Positions 63,879 through 64,000 of a stretch of 64,000 bases of DNA are shown here, one piece after another. Each line of letters begins with the position of its first letter. The stretch's first letter is position 1. This DNA is from Qipengyuania xiamenensis. Its GTDB lineage: Bacteria > Pseudomonadota > Alphaproteobacteria > Sphingomonadales > Sphingomonadaceae. The notes under the pieces were generated by a model. The model ran no database searches. It had not been told where the DNA came from and saw only the letters and a program-made list of their open reading frames with translations. The translations under genes and the position numbers were made by a program. The stretch covers positions 248,001 through 312,000 of the forward strand of contig NZ_JAIGNM010000001.1 of NCBI RefSeq assembly GCF_019711495.1, read 5' to 3'.

Positions 63879-64000
63879 ATGAAAGGTTTTAAGGCGTTTT
63901 GGCCCACAATGATCACTGCATTCGCTCTGCTGGCTGGCTGCACTTCGACACCAGCTCCAGCAGAACATCCAGATTGGGTTCAGCAAATGGCTGGGCTCTG
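63879..64000 (+). CDS. Lipoprotein, 3'-truncated by window edge
   Basis: Forty codons are visible: a basic start, a hydrophobic stretch and a lipobox LLAGC at residues 17-21, then TSTPAPAEHPDW. This is a lipoprotein signal; the mature protein lies beyond the window. No ribosome-binding site stands out. Confidence 0.65.
   Translation, partial: MKGFKAFWPTMITAFALLAGCTSTPAPAEHPDWVQQMAGL

Overview
The window is chromosomal DNA from an alphaproteobacterium, most likely order Sphingomonadales (Erythrobacteraceae-like). This rests on gene content and order, not on a database search. The supporting signs are the dusB-ntrB-ntrC-ntrY-ntrX-hfq-hflX block, a pyruvate dehydrogenase E1-beta with its own lipoyl domain, fused IspDF, a two-domain Hfq, TrmFO, and GTGA/ATGA stop-start overlaps between many genes.

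Region 1 (1-39.4 kb) looks like ordinary core genome. It runs from truncated pyrG, through a small heat-shock gene with a heat-shock promoter and a ROSE-like thermometer, grx, an amidohydrolase and tRNA-Arg(CCT). Next come an MFS/haloalkane dehalogenase pair, MscS, hpd, ftsB, pdhA-pdhB, three Tad-type pilus genes, trmFO and gyrA. Then follow a secreted TPR protein, a NYN/LOTUS protein, an sbtA-sbtB-carbonic anhydrase bicarbonate module, lipA, a COQ10-like gene, pncC, ispDF, the ntr/hfq/hflX block and mazG.

Region 2 (39.4-48.6 kb) is accessory and visibly AT-richer. It starts with four tightly coupled genes: three tyrosine-recombinase-type proteins (about 408, 504 and 777 residues) and a small coiled-coil protein. 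This layout resembles Tn554-like and strand-biased circularizing integrative elements. Behind it lie small cargo genes, including two MbcA/ParS/Xre-type antitoxin-like genes in tandem, a HigA-like regulator and unknown proteins.

Region 3 (48.6-59.3 kb) returns to high GC. It encodes an OsmC protein, then a six-gene operon (flavoprotein, flavoprotein, truncated hemoglobin, PAS-class III cyclase, hybrid histidine kinase, OmpR-type regulator), a cysteine synthase-glutaredoxin fusion overlapping a PLP decarboxylase, and a small secreted peptide. Four intergenic sites ahead of these units share one gap-free architecture, GAAAC-N4-GAAAC-N15-GCGRYAYM. This argues that they form a single regulon, probably under the encoded two-component system. 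I regard this as the best candidate for an undescribed system in the window.

Region 4 (59.5-62.4 kb) is a three-gene operon: an unknown basic protein, an RtcB-type RNA ligase and the release-factor homologue PrfH. It is flanked by inverted copies of a repeat of about 67 bp. RtcB-PrfH pairs are known to repair ribosomes damaged by ribotoxins; the first gene is a candidate third component. The window ends with a secreted beta-propeller-like protein and the start of a lipoprotein.

All functions are inferred from reading the sequence. No homology or structure search was run, and residue numbers are hand counts.
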